DNA from: Hibiscus mutabilis
Lineage: Eukaryota > Streptophyta > Magnoliopsida > Malvales > Malvaceae
Reading direction: 5' to 3'
NCBI GenBank assembly: GCA_019671005.1
Contig: CM033745.1
Span: 2,217,146-2,281,145 of the forward strand
Length of the DNA stretch: 64,000 nt
Below, piece by piece: positions 10,579-21,766 of the stretch (positions within the stretch are counted from its first letter, which is position 1; every line of letters begins with the position of its first letter). The notes below the pieces were generated by a model that worked only from the letters and a program-made list of their open reading frames with translations, ran no database searches and was not told the DNA's origin. The translations under genes were made by a program, and so were the position numbers.

Positions 10579-11842
10579 TGTGTTAAATTGAATATATTTT
10601 CTTATTAAATCTCTCATGCTGTCATTTATTATTGCTGATTTGGTTCTGTTTTACTCATTTTCAGTGCAAGAATTTATTTTCCATAACCAACAACAATAGA
10701 TGTTTTTTCTGTATTTTTTTATATTTTGAAATGAAGGCTAGACACATGAGCATGACTTGGGACATGACGATATTTGACATGGTAGATTCTGACAGTCCAG
10801 TCAGCAGCAATTTTCAGAAGGCGATCAAGTCAGCATCATCTAGAAAGACGGACGGACGAGGTTTGCTTAGGATTTTAAGATTAAGTTTGAATTTAAATAT
10901 TTGAAAATTATCACTTTATTATTTAGGATTTTATCTTTCTACCACTTAGGATTTTATTTGAATATTTTTTAAGATTATCTTTAGGTATTTTATTTCTTTA
11001 TCTTTAGGTCATCTCAAGCTATAAATACCTCTTAAGGTGAAGCTTGAAGGGGTACTTAGCTTTCAATTGTTCTTGTGGTTTTCATTTTTATAAAAGTTTC
11101 TTTTTCTACTTTATTTTTATTTAAGTTCTTATTTACTTTCTTAAAAATATGCTAAGTATGATTTCTATCATGCTTAGCTAATTTTCCAATTAGCCAAAGG
11201 CTTAAGCGATGACTCAATACCGATTGTGAGAATTGAAAGTCACCTAATTTTTTCAAATATATTTCTCAATTTTCTGCAAACTTGGATTGACAATCGGCAT
11301 TTCCTTTAAAAATCTTTACACTTTCAATTCAAAAAAGAACTCGTTGGTTTGATTGTTGTTCTGATTTAAAGTTGGGAGAAAGGATCGGCTTGTAGCATAT
11401 TCGACTTCCTATGAACACACTTAGCGACGGATTCGGTAAGGGAAATTGAGATCGGGTTTGATTCTCATTGAGACAACATAACCTGAGTCGGGCTTTTCTA
11501 AAACTTAAAACTGTATTAGTGTTAGCGACGATAGTTGTGGTTAGTCCAAATAAGGTCTGGATTCTAAAAATTGGCTTTGGTTTGTTGGTTTACCGAAGAG
11601 AAAAGTAAGTTACAAAAGTTTGGCCTTCTAGACTGTAACCGGCATGTTTCTGGAGTAAAATCATCTTCGATGATCAGTTGGAATTAAGGCAAAGCGAAAC
11701 TTAAGCTATTCTATTTAAGTGATTTTTTTTTTCAAAATTACTTTTGCCATTTTCTCTAAATTTATTCGTTTTTATCGCTTTACATTTATTTTCTACTCTA
11801 CTCTCTTGATCAACCCCCTCCCCATTTTTTTTATTTTCTCAG
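10579..11842. mobile_element. Probable insertion, unclassified LTR-like element
   Basis: Aligning the two duplicated units, homology stops at 'caactttcaa' (10578; compare 15139) and resumes at 'tttataataag' (about 11849; compare 15143). The intervening ~1.26 kb exists only in the left unit. Inside are a TATA-like 'ctataaatacct' near 11019 and a T-rich tract, which resembles a solo LTR or small non-autonomous retroelement. I found no clear terminal repeat, no target-site duplication and no protein. Deletion from the right unit is the alternative. Confidence 0.5.
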
Positions 11843-12026
11843 CAAACTGTTTATAATAAGCACAGAACAATTGTATTGGAGATATACATATGCAACGTTG
11901 TTTCATATAATTTTGTATGAATAACCTGATAAGAACATAAGTTTTTCCCCCTGGGGTGGCTAATTCGTCATCTGAAATACTGAAAGGGGATTACATATAC
12001 TGCATAGACAGTATCATATTTTATCT

Positions 12027-13132
12027 TCAAGCAGTTGGATAAGAGGCTTCCATTGCAATACCGCATATGCCTTCTTTGGCATTAATATCTCTTTCCATTC
12101 TAATGTATCCATCCTCACCCCAGCTAGTGCCCCATGAGTTCTTCACCAACCAATACTTGGTTCCATCATCAGCTTGTCCATATCCAACCGCTGTAACCCC
12201 ATGGTCTAGGAAGGTGGTGCATTCGCCGGTGAAGACACCACTTTTGTAGTGTTGGAAGTCAGCCCCACCGGCATCAATGGCAACTGAAACCGGCTGATTG
12301 GCCACAGCTTTTAATAGTGCTGACTCACTGTTTGAAGGTACATCTTCATAACCAGTGATCGTAGCTGCATGGTTGGCAGATTCTTTCTTGTTGCAGCTTC
12401 CATCAACTCCTTCATAGGGGTAATTGGTTTCGTTTGTAAGTCCTTTGATTGAAATGATGAATTCGAATGCATCGTCCATGAGACCACCGTTGCAGCCTTG
12501 GTCTTCGCCATTGACATCGCAATCAACCAACTCTTGCTCTGATAGTGAGATCAATGTACCAGTTTTGAGCTTGGTGATACCTTCCATGGCTGCCACAGCT
12601 GAGAACGCCCAACAACATCCTATATGATCCATTCCAAACCGAAAGGAACAGTTAGCATTGTGGAATCATAATTGTTACAATTTCTTTTTCAAATTCTTTT
12701 TGCTTACCACATTGGCCTTGGTCCTTGATGCCGGTCACGGCTCCTTTCTTTCTCCAATCCATGCTAGATGGAACTGCAGTAACATTTTCATACCTGAAAG
12801 AAGATGTTTTGGAAGCTGGAACAGTGTTGGAAGGTCGCATTTTATAACCATTTCTCATGGTTTTAAACTCTTCATTCGTCATGTCCGTGAATTCATTAAC
12901 ACCTAGCCTGTGCGTTTTACTGGTATGAGCATTGTGGGATTCGATATACTCCACATTTTCCTTGAATATTTGAAAACGTTTCTCCTTCTCTGCTGCATCC
13001 TGATAAAGTCGGTTATAGCTAGACGCCCATTGTTCAAACCTGTCGGACATGGATACCTCAGGAACAGAACGAGAAGATACTTGAGAAGTCCAAATTCCCA
13101 AAACAAAGAGTACATTGAGTTGTGGAAGCCAT
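12027..13132 (-). pseudogene. Papain-like cysteine protease (SAG12/SAG39 type), copy A, frameshifted signal peptide
   Basis: Two exons (12708..about 13132, then 12027..12619) match copy B over their length. The mature enzyme is complete: active Cys in GCCWAFSAVAAMEG, active His in LDHGVTAVGYG, active Asn in VKNSWGTSWGEDGYIRM, and the ERFNIN-type propeptide helix with GVNEFTDMTNEEF. The start codon at 13132 aligns with copy B. Between it and the propeptide, however, 8 bases present in copy B (about 16342-16352) are missing, so the ATG is out of frame. The next in-frame ATG (13050) would give a protein without a signal peptide, which could not enter the secretory route used by this family. I call it a young pseudogene or a mislocalised variant. 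A sequencing error is the alternative. Confidence 0.8.
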
Positions 13133-13217
13133 TGTTAGAGACAAGTCAGTGTCAAGAAATGCTACAGTGAAGGAATGTAAGTTGTGAGGGATGCTAAATC
13201 ATAAGATGGTTTGTGGT

Positions 13218-13224
13218 TTATATA
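13218..13224 (-). promoter_or_regulatory. TATA box, protease copy A
   Basis: TATATAA on the minus strand lies about 86 bases upstream of the ATG. The same promoter text is preserved in copy B at 16457-16463. Confidence 0.6.
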
Positions 13225-14000
13225 GAGAGGGTTTCCCAAGCCACGATTCTCCAATATTTGGAACAGACAAAAAAACTCATCGTTCTACGTGCCCGGCAAA
13301 ATGTTCCGACAGAGACTCCATGCTAATCTGACTACTTGATAAGATTCAATTTCGTATCAATGTGAAATTCGTTGATTATAAAAGCGGTGGTAATAAGTTG
13401 AATAATAGATTCCAGACATTTTCATATTGCGTGGATATTTACCGTTGATAGTAGTTAAACTAGGAAATATGAATCACCCAAGAACATAGAAATATTATAC
13501 TCTTTTGGCACCTTTTAACATTCTAAAGTGTAGAAATTTATTCCTGGTAAACCAGTGTTTTTTCAGCAGAGTTTTCCTTTTTTTTGAACAATTCTTATCT
13601 AAAGAGGAGAATGGAAAATTTGTTCCTAATAGGTAATGAACCTACAACTTAAGAGAGAGAATAATGTCAACCGAAAACTTTTAACTATCTGCTCTAGAGA
13701 TTGTTGGCACATAATTTTTCTTTTAACATAATTAATTTACAAAGTTTGTAGTTTGATTGAATTATTAGAATTTATGCATGTGACAAAATAAGGGTCCGAA
13801 AAGTTCATTTTTCAGACATTAAACAGAAGAACTGATGGCGGAAGTTAACGTGCTAAGGCTGGGTGGTCCGTGGTTGTGGTTATATAAACTCTCCAATCTT
13901 ACAAGCTACGGCGCTGGGACAAGTCTTAATCAAACTGCCATTTTCGCTTTCTATTTTGTCCTGCTTCCTCTACAATGGAGCCGAGGGGAGTACTTGTTTG

Positions 14001-15021
14001 AGCCATGAAACACTCCCATAATTCAAGACTTACGCACTGGCTAATGAATCATTTCTCGCTAATTATTCGGCTTTAGATAAAGAATTTTATATATTAAATA
14101 AATTCGACTCCATCAAATTCAAATTAAATAATAATATATTTTAAATTAAATTTAATTATAAAAGTTTATAAATATTAATATATTATTATTATTATTATTG
14201 TTATTATTATTATTATATAAATAATGAAAATAATAAGATCGGATCTTTGTTTGAAATTTTCTTTACCCGAACTGCAGTCCTGCCCGATTTTTCTAGCATA
14301 AAGTCGTGTGAATCCAAAGGAGGTTGGCTGGGGACTTGGCCTCCCCTGGTTGGTTAATGGTAGAATTTTCTTAACAAATTCAACACTTCAATTTAATCTC
14401 TGTTTGTCTCTAAATTAAATGAAAACATTATATTTTAGTCCCTCCTAAGAATTTATAATTTGACATTGTAATACAAATAATTATAACTTTAATCCTTTAA
14501 ATTCTTTAATTTTATATCAGCCCGAGAGGAAATTTATAGATTCACCTATGCGTAAGATAAAATTTGCATTACTCGGAAGAAAAAGAGATTAATTTATTTT
14601 CTATTCACGTGTACTAAGACTTGATCAATAAATTAATCAGTGAACTATATCCTAATTTTTGTTTTGACCCTTATTTTTTTTTCAAAAGTATTACTAAAAA
14701 CAAATGAGCAGCTTGTTAAAATGTAGGAGTAATGTAATTTAATCTTCATGTCTCTTCGGTTGAACTTGGCACTCGATATGTATTTTTTTTTCTTTTACAA
14801 TGCCTTGCCAATTCATTCCCCAGCGGGTGCGGCTACTTCAATTTACCAAAAATAAGTCTTTATTAATCATATATTTAAATTATTTATACTACTCCATTAG
14901 ATTTAGTCACAATCTGCCCTAATTATGTTTTTTTGGTGCCCCACTTTAAAATAAGTAGATTTAGAGTTTTTAGAGTTTAAGAAATTAGGGTTATGATGTA
15001 TTTTTTAGGGTGTAAAGGGAA
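14001..15021. other. Spacer between duplicated units
   Basis: AT-rich sequence with an interrupted ATT/TTA microsatellite at about 14178-14217. A short telomere-like scrap lies near 14960-15010. No gene. Confidence 0.5.
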
Positions 15022-15280
15022 CTGCTGAGTGCAAAGGGATTTCTTGACCTATTAACTAAAAATCCCCTGAAGGCTAAAGAACAGAGGATGATCATTATTG
15101 ATGGTAAGTGAAGGTTTTTCATTTTGTTTCAACTTTCAAGGCGTTTACAATAAGTACATAAGAATAACATTGGAGCTATACATATGTAGTGTTGTTTCAT
15201 ATAGTTCCGTACGAAAAAGCTGTCGAGCACATACATTTTTGCATCATATCATAGTATACTATATTACTATGTGTTGGTCT

Positions 15281-16382
15281 TCAAGCAGTTGGATAAGAGG
15301 CTTCCATTGCAATACCGCAAAGACCTTCTTTGGCATCAATATCTCTTTCCATTCTAATGTATCCATCCTCACCCCAGCTAGTGCCCCATGAATTCTTCAC
15401 CAACCAATACTTGGTCCCATCATCATCTTCTCCATACCCAACTGCTGTAACCCCATGGTCTAGGTACGTGGTGCATTCGCCGGTGAAGACACCACTTTTG
15501 TAGTGCTGGAAGTCAGCCCCACCGGCATCGATGGCAACTGAAATCGGTTGATTGGCCACAGCTTTTAACAATGCTGACTCACTGTTTGAAGGTACGTCTT
15601 CGTAACCGGTGATCTTAGCTGCATGGTTGGCAGATTCTTTCTTGTTGCAGCTTCCATCAACTCCTTCATAGGGGTAATTGGTTTCGGTGGTAAGTCCTTT
15701 GTTTGAAATGATGAATTCGAATGCATCGTCCATGAGACCACCGTTGCAGCCTTGGTCTTCGCCATTGACATCACAATCAACCAACTCTTGCTCTGATAGT
15801 GAGATCAATTTACCAGATTTGAGCTTGGTAATCCCTTCCATGGCTGCTACAGCCGAGAACGCCCAGCAACATCCTATATCATCCAAAAGAAACAATTAGC
15901 ATTGTTGAATCATAATAATTTCAATTTGTTTACAAATTCCTTTGCTTACCACATTGGCCTTGGTCCTTGATTCCAGTCACAGCTCCTTTCTTTCTCCAAT
16001 CCATGCTGGAAGGAACTGCAGTAACATTTTCATATATGAAGGAAGATGTTTTCGAAGCCGGGATATTGTTGGAAGATCGCATTTTATAACCATTTCTCAT
16101 GGCTTTAAACTCTTCATTTGTCAAGTCTGTAAATTCATTAACACCTAACTTGTACTTTTTGCTGCTATCAGCATTGTGGGATTTGATGTACTCCACATTC
16201 TCCTTGAATGTTTGGAAACGTTTCTCCTTCTCTATCACATCCTGATAAACTCGACTATAGCTAGACGACCATTGTTCAAACCTTTCAGACATGGATACCT
16301 CGGGAACAGAACGAGACGATGCCTGGGAAGCCCAAATTCCCAAAACGAAGAGCAAAGACAGACATTGAGTCGGCGAAGCCAT
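15281..16382 (-). CDS. Papain-like cysteine protease (SAG12/SAG39 type), copy B
   Basis: Secreted or vacuolar endopeptidase of the C1A family; relatives act in senescence and protein remobilisation. Exons complement(15281..15873, 15950..16382) give 341 residues, the usual length. The intron splits the Gly codon after GQC. A hydrophobic signal peptide (about residues 1-22, LSLLFVLGIWASQASS) is followed by a propeptide with ERFEQW...EKEKRFQTFKENVEYI and GVNEFTDLTNEEF. The mature part begins near AVPSSMDWRKKGAVTGIKDQ. It holds active-site Gln (DQGQCG), Cys (GCCWAF), His (LDHGVTAVGYG) and Asn (VKNSWGTSW). A GCNGGLMDDAF block is typical of the family. No C-terminal granulin domain is present. No defects seen. 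Closely related copy A lies 2.2 kb downstream on the same strand. Confidence 0.95.
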
Positions 16383-16456
16383 TGTTAGAGACAAGTATCA
16401 GTAAATGCTAGGAATGGGAGTTGTGAGGGATGCTAAATCATAGGATGGTTTGTGGT

Positions 16457-16463
16457 TTATATA
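16457..16463 (-). promoter_or_regulatory. TATA box, protease copy B
   Basis: TATATAA on the minus strand about 75-80 bases upstream of the ATG, conserved with copy A. Confidence 0.6.
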
Positions 16464-18188
16464 GAGAGGGTTTCCTAAGCCACGCTTCCCCCATAATTGT
16501 AACAGACAAAAAACTCATCGTTCTACGTGCCCTGAAAAATGTTCTGACATAGACCCCATCCTAATTTGATTACTTAATAAGATTCTATTTCGTATTAATG
16601 TGAAATTCTTTTATTATAGAGGTTGTGGCAATAAGTTCAATAATAGATTCCAGTCCAGCCATCTTCAGATTGCATACGTATATACTGTTGATTGTAATCA
16701 AACGAAGCAGCACCGAAGCATATTTCAAGAAACAAGTATTGAAATATTGCTATATTTTTAGCACCACCTTTTATATTCTGAATTATAGAAATATATTCCT
16801 GTTAAAGCTGTGTTCTAAGAAGAGTTTTAGCATAGTTTACATGACTCCCTAATTCTTATTTCGATGGAATTATTAGTATTTATGTATGTGACAAAATAAT
16901 GGTCAGAAACATAGATGGACCTATGGAGTTTTTAGGGCGGTCGCACCCTTAAATATTTTAAATTTTTATGTAGTTTGAATATTTTTTATTGATAATCTAA
17001 CTTCGTATTTCGTAAAATTTTAAATTATCATATATTTTTATAAAGTATAAAATTCGTATTTCTGATACAGAATCTTGCATTCATTCCTTAATAAAAAATA
17101 TTTATTTGTGATTATACATTCAAATATTAAACAGAAGAACCGATGGGCAAGTTAGCGTGCTAAGGGAAGCTAATTGTGATTGTATAAACTCTCCAACCTT
17201 ACAAGTCACGACCCTGGGACAATTAGTCTAAATCCAGCTGCCATTTTTGCGTGCTAAGCAAAGAGTAGTCTTTTGTCCTGCTTCCACTACAATGGTGCCC
17301 AGGGGAATGTTTATTCTCATACTAAAATCTCCTATCAAAGTTGGGCTTAGCAGGCTGAGCCCATAGTTTTAAGCAATACATTCCAGAAATGCTCTGGACT
17401 GGATCGTGTATGAGTTTTTTTTCGAATGTCGTGCCCAATTCATTGCTCTATGCCTCTATGGGGATTGCTCTGGTCATCTGGACCGGATCGTGTATGAATC
17501 ACACGTCAGCAAATATTATATTAATGTGGGCACCATTACTTTTAGCAATTTGCATTTTAATTTTCATTATTATGATAAAAAAAATTGTGGTAAAAGGAAC
17601 ATCAAAACATTAGTTTGAGAAATATAATTTGAGAAGAAAGTTGATGATTTTAGATGGTAGAATTCGATATTAAAAGGATGGGTAAGAAATGCATAAAAAA
17701 GAAAAGAATATTCACGTTTGAAAAAAAACAATTTGGTAAATTGTTTAAAACTAAAATTTAATTTTCATCAAAAGAAATTGTATATTATATACTATAAGAG
17801 TCATACTATATATGTATATATCTCTTATTATATATCTTATTTAGAAAACAAATACTTTTAATTTAATAATATAATAAATTATACATACAACTAATCCTTA
17901 CATCACAAGGAAGCAACTTAGTTTATAAATAAAATATTTTGGAGCTAACCTTCACACAAAATCAAACGTTGCCTGTCCAAGAGCTCAAATTCATCAGATT
18001 GTGTGCTTGACATGGCCTCTCAAAAACTTGAATCAACATTAATGTATTTAAACAAGATATATATCAAACTCAATATCATCATTACCACGTACTCTTTATG
18101 TTGACGTGTTTTAATCTGGATAGTTGTTCTTGATCAGACGGGGTACAAGAGATAGTTTGTCTTGAGCGACTTTGAAATATATTCGTAC

Positions 18189-18189
<1 letters not shown>

Positions 18190-18222
<33 letters not shown>
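18190..18222. repeat. (AAT)n microsatellite
   Basis: About ten uninterrupted AAT units followed by degenerate ones. Confidence 0.9.
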
Positions 18223-18223
<1 letters not shown>

Positions 18224-18239
18224 TAATAATTAATAAATG

Positions 18240-18450
18240 ATTATATTTTGATATAAATTTACAAAACTATTCATATTTAAACTATAAAATCTAAAACTTA
18301 AATACTAACTATAAACCTTAAACCCTAAATTATAAATTATAAATTCTAACCATAAACCTTAAATTCTATCCATTGCAATCTAAACCCCTAAACCCTAAGC
18401 CACAACTTGAATACAAATTTGTATATCAAAGTGTTTTTATAAATAAAATA
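18240..18450. repeat. Foldback element with telomere-like interior, copy 4
   Basis: The left end 'attttgatataaattta' pairs with the right end 'aaatttgtatatcaaa'. The interior is rich in aaaccctaa-type words. Same family as the copies at 3049 and 55848. Confidence 0.6.
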
Positions 18451-19594
18451 ATAATACAGTCATAAAATTATCGTTTAGGGTTTAGAAAAATTAATATTCT
18501 CATTCGGCACGTGCAAAACAATCCTTCCGGTTCTTTTTACATATACATGTACCATTCAAGTATAATTTACTTTTTTTACTTAATAAGAAACAGTATTTTA
18601 TAGAAATTTGTAAATGTTTGGCATTCAGAAAGTTTCTTCATAACGGTGACGATTATAGACAAACATAATCTAAATGATTGTACATAATATGTATTTCTTG
18701 AGATGGATTAAGATGAATGCTCGCCGGAGAAAGAAAATAATTGATTTTGAACTAGTAATAAAACATACACGAAAAGCAAAAAGTTATAATATTTCATGAG
18801 TACAAGTTTTATTAGATTTATTTTTATTTAAAACTTAATCTGTCTCGTATACAATAAGTCACCAAATATCTAATATTTTTTAAAAATAATCTTCCTTTGA
18901 TATTCATAAAGATTTTATATATCTTTTATATTATAAATTAAGTATATTATTTTAATCTAAATAATTTTTTTCTGTATTAGGATATTTTTTTTTAAATAAA
19001 ATCTCTTTTGAATTATAATTAAGTACCATTAAATCCTTAATAGACTTTATTCACAAACGGATTAAGACGTAAATCATGGTGATGGAGGTGTCTTTTGGAA
19101 GGTCCGGGTGGATGCTTCAAATCTCCATAAGGCACCAAGAAAAAAGGTATATGTCCTCTGCAACAATTGGTGGTTAAGTTACGCCTTGCCAACGGCAATG
19201 CTAAAAGACGACATGTCTGCTCCAAAATTTTTATGCTCTTATCAATATCAACGACTAATTTTTTTAAATTGAATAGTTAAGCCAGAAGACAAGAAAAGGC
19301 GCGAGCTGTACCTGCTTCTCTCAGCAAAATTTAACTACTACAGCCACAAGTTTTGCACTACTTGGCTTATTTTAAGAGGTAAGTGGAGGGGGGGGGTTCA
19401 GATTTTCGTCTTTATTTATGTTTTAAATGGATCCCGGTTGCTTTCCCTCAACCACTACAGATGTATTATGTATACAATTTGGATTTAACTATTTTGTTTC
19501 AGAAGCAATCTGCACACTGTTTGCAGTTGACCTCTATTTCCCTTTGTTATATGTTTAAACTTTAAACATCATTTGCATGATGTAAGAAACTTGA

Positions 19595-19845
19595 GGAAAA
19601 AAGAAGCAGCTGCTCTGAATGTGATAAATAATAGTAGTATTAAAACTCCATTTGCGAAAAAAAGAAGCAGCTGCTTTGAAAATCGTAGCTAATAGTAATA
19701 TTAAAACTCCTTTTGTGAAAAAACGAAGCAGCTGCTTTGAAAATGATAAATAATTATATTCAAAAAATAAGCAGCCCCTTTGAAAATGATAAATAATAAT
19801 AATAAAACTCCATTTGCTAAAAAAGAAACAGCTGCTTTGAAAGAA
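19595..19845. repeat. Degenerate tandem repeat around a gaagcagctgct core
   Basis: Five units carry 'gaagcagctgctttga' or close variants near 19602, 19663, 19724, 19768 and 19824, separated by about 61, 61, 45 and 55 bases. Each contains CAGCTG, an E-box, in most copies. The minus-strand ORF across it is repetitive and probably not translated. Confidence 0.75.
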
Positions 19846-20545
19846 ATACATCTATACCCATAGGTATAGAAAATGGGTAAATAAACCTGGGACCCACTTC
19901 AAGAGTTGGATGATGACCCCCCATAGCCTCCAAGAAGAACCTGAATTTCCATTAAGCTATTGAAAATGGGAAGCAAAGTATTGTTTTGCTTTTGTTGTGT
20001 TAATTTATTTAACTGGCCCTTAGTAGAGCTATTTTAAGCCATTGATTTTTTAACTCGCATCCTATTTATATATACAACCCCCGTTTAGATGTTGAAGAAA
20101 TCTTATTCTGCTTTCTACTTCCATAACAAATAGATTCTCTCTTCATCTGTTCTTGAATCCCAATTTCCTTTGACTTGTTTGTTCCCTCCCTTTTGAATAT
20201 TCCCGAAGATCCCATCCAGAACTATGTTTTTTTCTTTTCTTTTCTGGTTGGTTTTGTTTCAAACGTCTGAATTGCCTATACCCGAGGAAATGCTAGAATT
20301 CAAGACGATCAAACTATCTCCCTAGAATTGCCGCTTGCGTAATGGAAGCTATCATCACATCAGTCATAGCACTGATCAACTGCAACGGCAAGAAAGTCGT
20401 TAACCAACACAACTTCCCTCTGCAAAAGCTCTCCTTCTGGTTCGCTCCCACCACACGTCCACCTGGTCTTCTCTCTTTCACTCTTGTCTCGTAAAATATA
20501 GGCGACAAAAAGAAGTAGAAGAAAAAATTGTTTTATTTTCGTGAT
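19846..20545. other. Upstream region of the bHLH gene
   Basis: A TATA-like 'tatttatatataca' lies near 20063. A 50-codon open frame starts at 20341 and stops before the bHLH reading frame opens; it has no recognisable domain and could only be a leader ORF. Confidence 0.35.
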
Positions 20546-21766
20546 TTTGTACGGCTTGTTACTCTTTAAACAACGAATTCTTATCTGGGAATTGTTACTC
20601 TGGTATCTTTGATCCATTTTCGCGTGATTTGGGTCCATGCAATGCAAGTTACCGTGGTGGGTCTTTGTCGGTGTCGGTGTCACAGCCCTTGGTTTTGGAT
20701 ACCGAGAAAGGAGAGCCGGTGAAGGCGCCGTTGAAAGTAGGGAAGAAAGCGGTGTCGGAAGAGAAAATTATAGCGGCTTTGAGGAGTCATAGCGAGGCAG
20801 AGAGGAGGAGAAGAGAAAGAATCAATGCTCATCTCGATACACTCCGCAACCTCGTGCCCTGCAGCAAAAGGTACTAATTGATTTGATAAGTATTACAGCA
20901 ATTTCATGTTAAATTTTGGTTTCTTAAGATAAATCTATCAGTTCATGAAATTTTCGTTGGGAACAGAGGGATCTGAATTAGACTGTTAGCTTGCTGATAT
21001 ATTCATGTTAATTATCAGTTGACATAGCTGTATACAATATTATTTTTGCTGTCAAAGCTTAGAGTTGGTCGGTTGGACAGTATATGTATATTCAAAAGTG
21101 ATGACGATGATAATAAATTGGATATTGGTGGGGCAATGTAACAGCTGTTCTGCTATGGTTCCTTACGACACGAGCTCTAGTTCTTCACCTACTAGGTAGT
21201 TCCTGGTTTGGTGCTGATTTATCTGACTATGTTTCTTTTGAGCTGATAGCAATGTTCCGATTGCTCATTTGTAGATGGATAAAGCGACATTACTTGGTGA
21301 AGTGATTAAGCAATTGAAAGAAATGAAGAACAATGCAACTGAAGCCAGCAAAGGTTTACTTGTCCCGATGGACGACGACGAGGTGAGCGTTGAACCATAT
21401 GACATCGGCGATGCCGATGGGATGATTTCTTTTAAAGCGTCAATCTGGTGTGATTACAGACCTCAACTTCTGACTGACCTACGACAAGCTCTCGATGCAC
21501 TTCCCTTTCAAATTAAGATCGTCAAATCAGAAATATCAACGTTGGGAAGTCGATTGAAGAGTGATTTTGTTTTCAAATCCGGCTGGAGAAGTACTAGCAG
21601 TGTTACACGTGTTGTTGACGATGACGGTGATGCCAATGAATGGCGTTTTCGTGCATGTTCAATTCGGCAGGCCCTGGATTCTGTCCTGGAGAAAGCTTCT
21701 ACTTTCACTGGAATTCGCCCCATTCTTGACATTCCCAAGCAAGAGGCGAAGGATCTCTTACATTGA
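20546..21766 (+). pseudogene. bHLH transcription factor (bHLH30/106-like), broken
   Basis: Two coding blocks are clear. The first holds the basic region and helix 1, SHSEAERRRRERINAHLDTLRNLVP (20782 on; basic residues H-E-R pattern present). The second (21275-21766) begins MDKATLLGEVIKQLKEM, completing helix 2, and has GLLVPMDDDEVSVEPYD plus a C-terminal ACT-like region. Two problems are visible. The first block is open back to a stop near 20542 without any in-frame ATG. At the junction, exon 1 ends with two bases of a codon at the GT (20871), whereas exon 2 starts a fresh codon after the AG (21274), so splicing shifts the frame. Intact relatives join these parts in frame. A pseudogene or a one-base sequence error is likely. 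The family call is firm. Confidence 0.75.

Larger units (their letters stand above)
10219..14000. repeat. Segmental tandem duplication, left unit
   Basis: This block and 15022-17310 share the protease gene, its promoter and flanks. The left boundary is set by the matching text near 10219 and 15022 ('aactgctga', then 'aaggctaaagaaca'). The right side extends through the shared 'attaaacagaagaac' motif near 13819 and 17126. Relative to the right unit, this one carries an extra ~245 bp near 10296-10540 and ~1.26 kb at 10579-11842. Confidence 0.85.
15022..17310. repeat. Segmental tandem duplication, right unit
   Basis: Counterpart of 10219-14000, carrying the intact protease copy B with its promoter and both flanks. 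About 200 bp near 16915-17120 have no counterpart in the left unit, so each unit has gained or lost sequence since duplication. Confidence 0.85.
17311..19590. other. Intergenic with microsatellite and foldback repeat
   Basis: Contains a short direct repeat around 17393 and 17478 ('ggatcgtgtatga'), an (AAT)n microsatellite near 18190-18222 and a telomere-like foldback at 18240-18450. A minus-strand open frame at 19037-19225 ends in a stretch vaguely like an IDA peptide (see findings). No confident gene. Confidence 0.5.

Noticed and set aside
10632..10904. 90-codon plus-strand ORF
   Set aside because: It lies within the unit-specific insertion and has no recognisable domain.
17389..17618. Two overlapping ~70-codon ORFs, one with a hydrophobic segment
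   Set aside because: No family resemblance. The overlap in two frames and an internal short direct repeat suggest chance in a low-constraint spacer.
20341..20496. ATG-initiated 50-codon ORF as first exon of the bHLH gene
   Set aside because: It ends at a stop before the bHLH frame opens and has no similarity to bHLH N-termini; at best a leader ORF.
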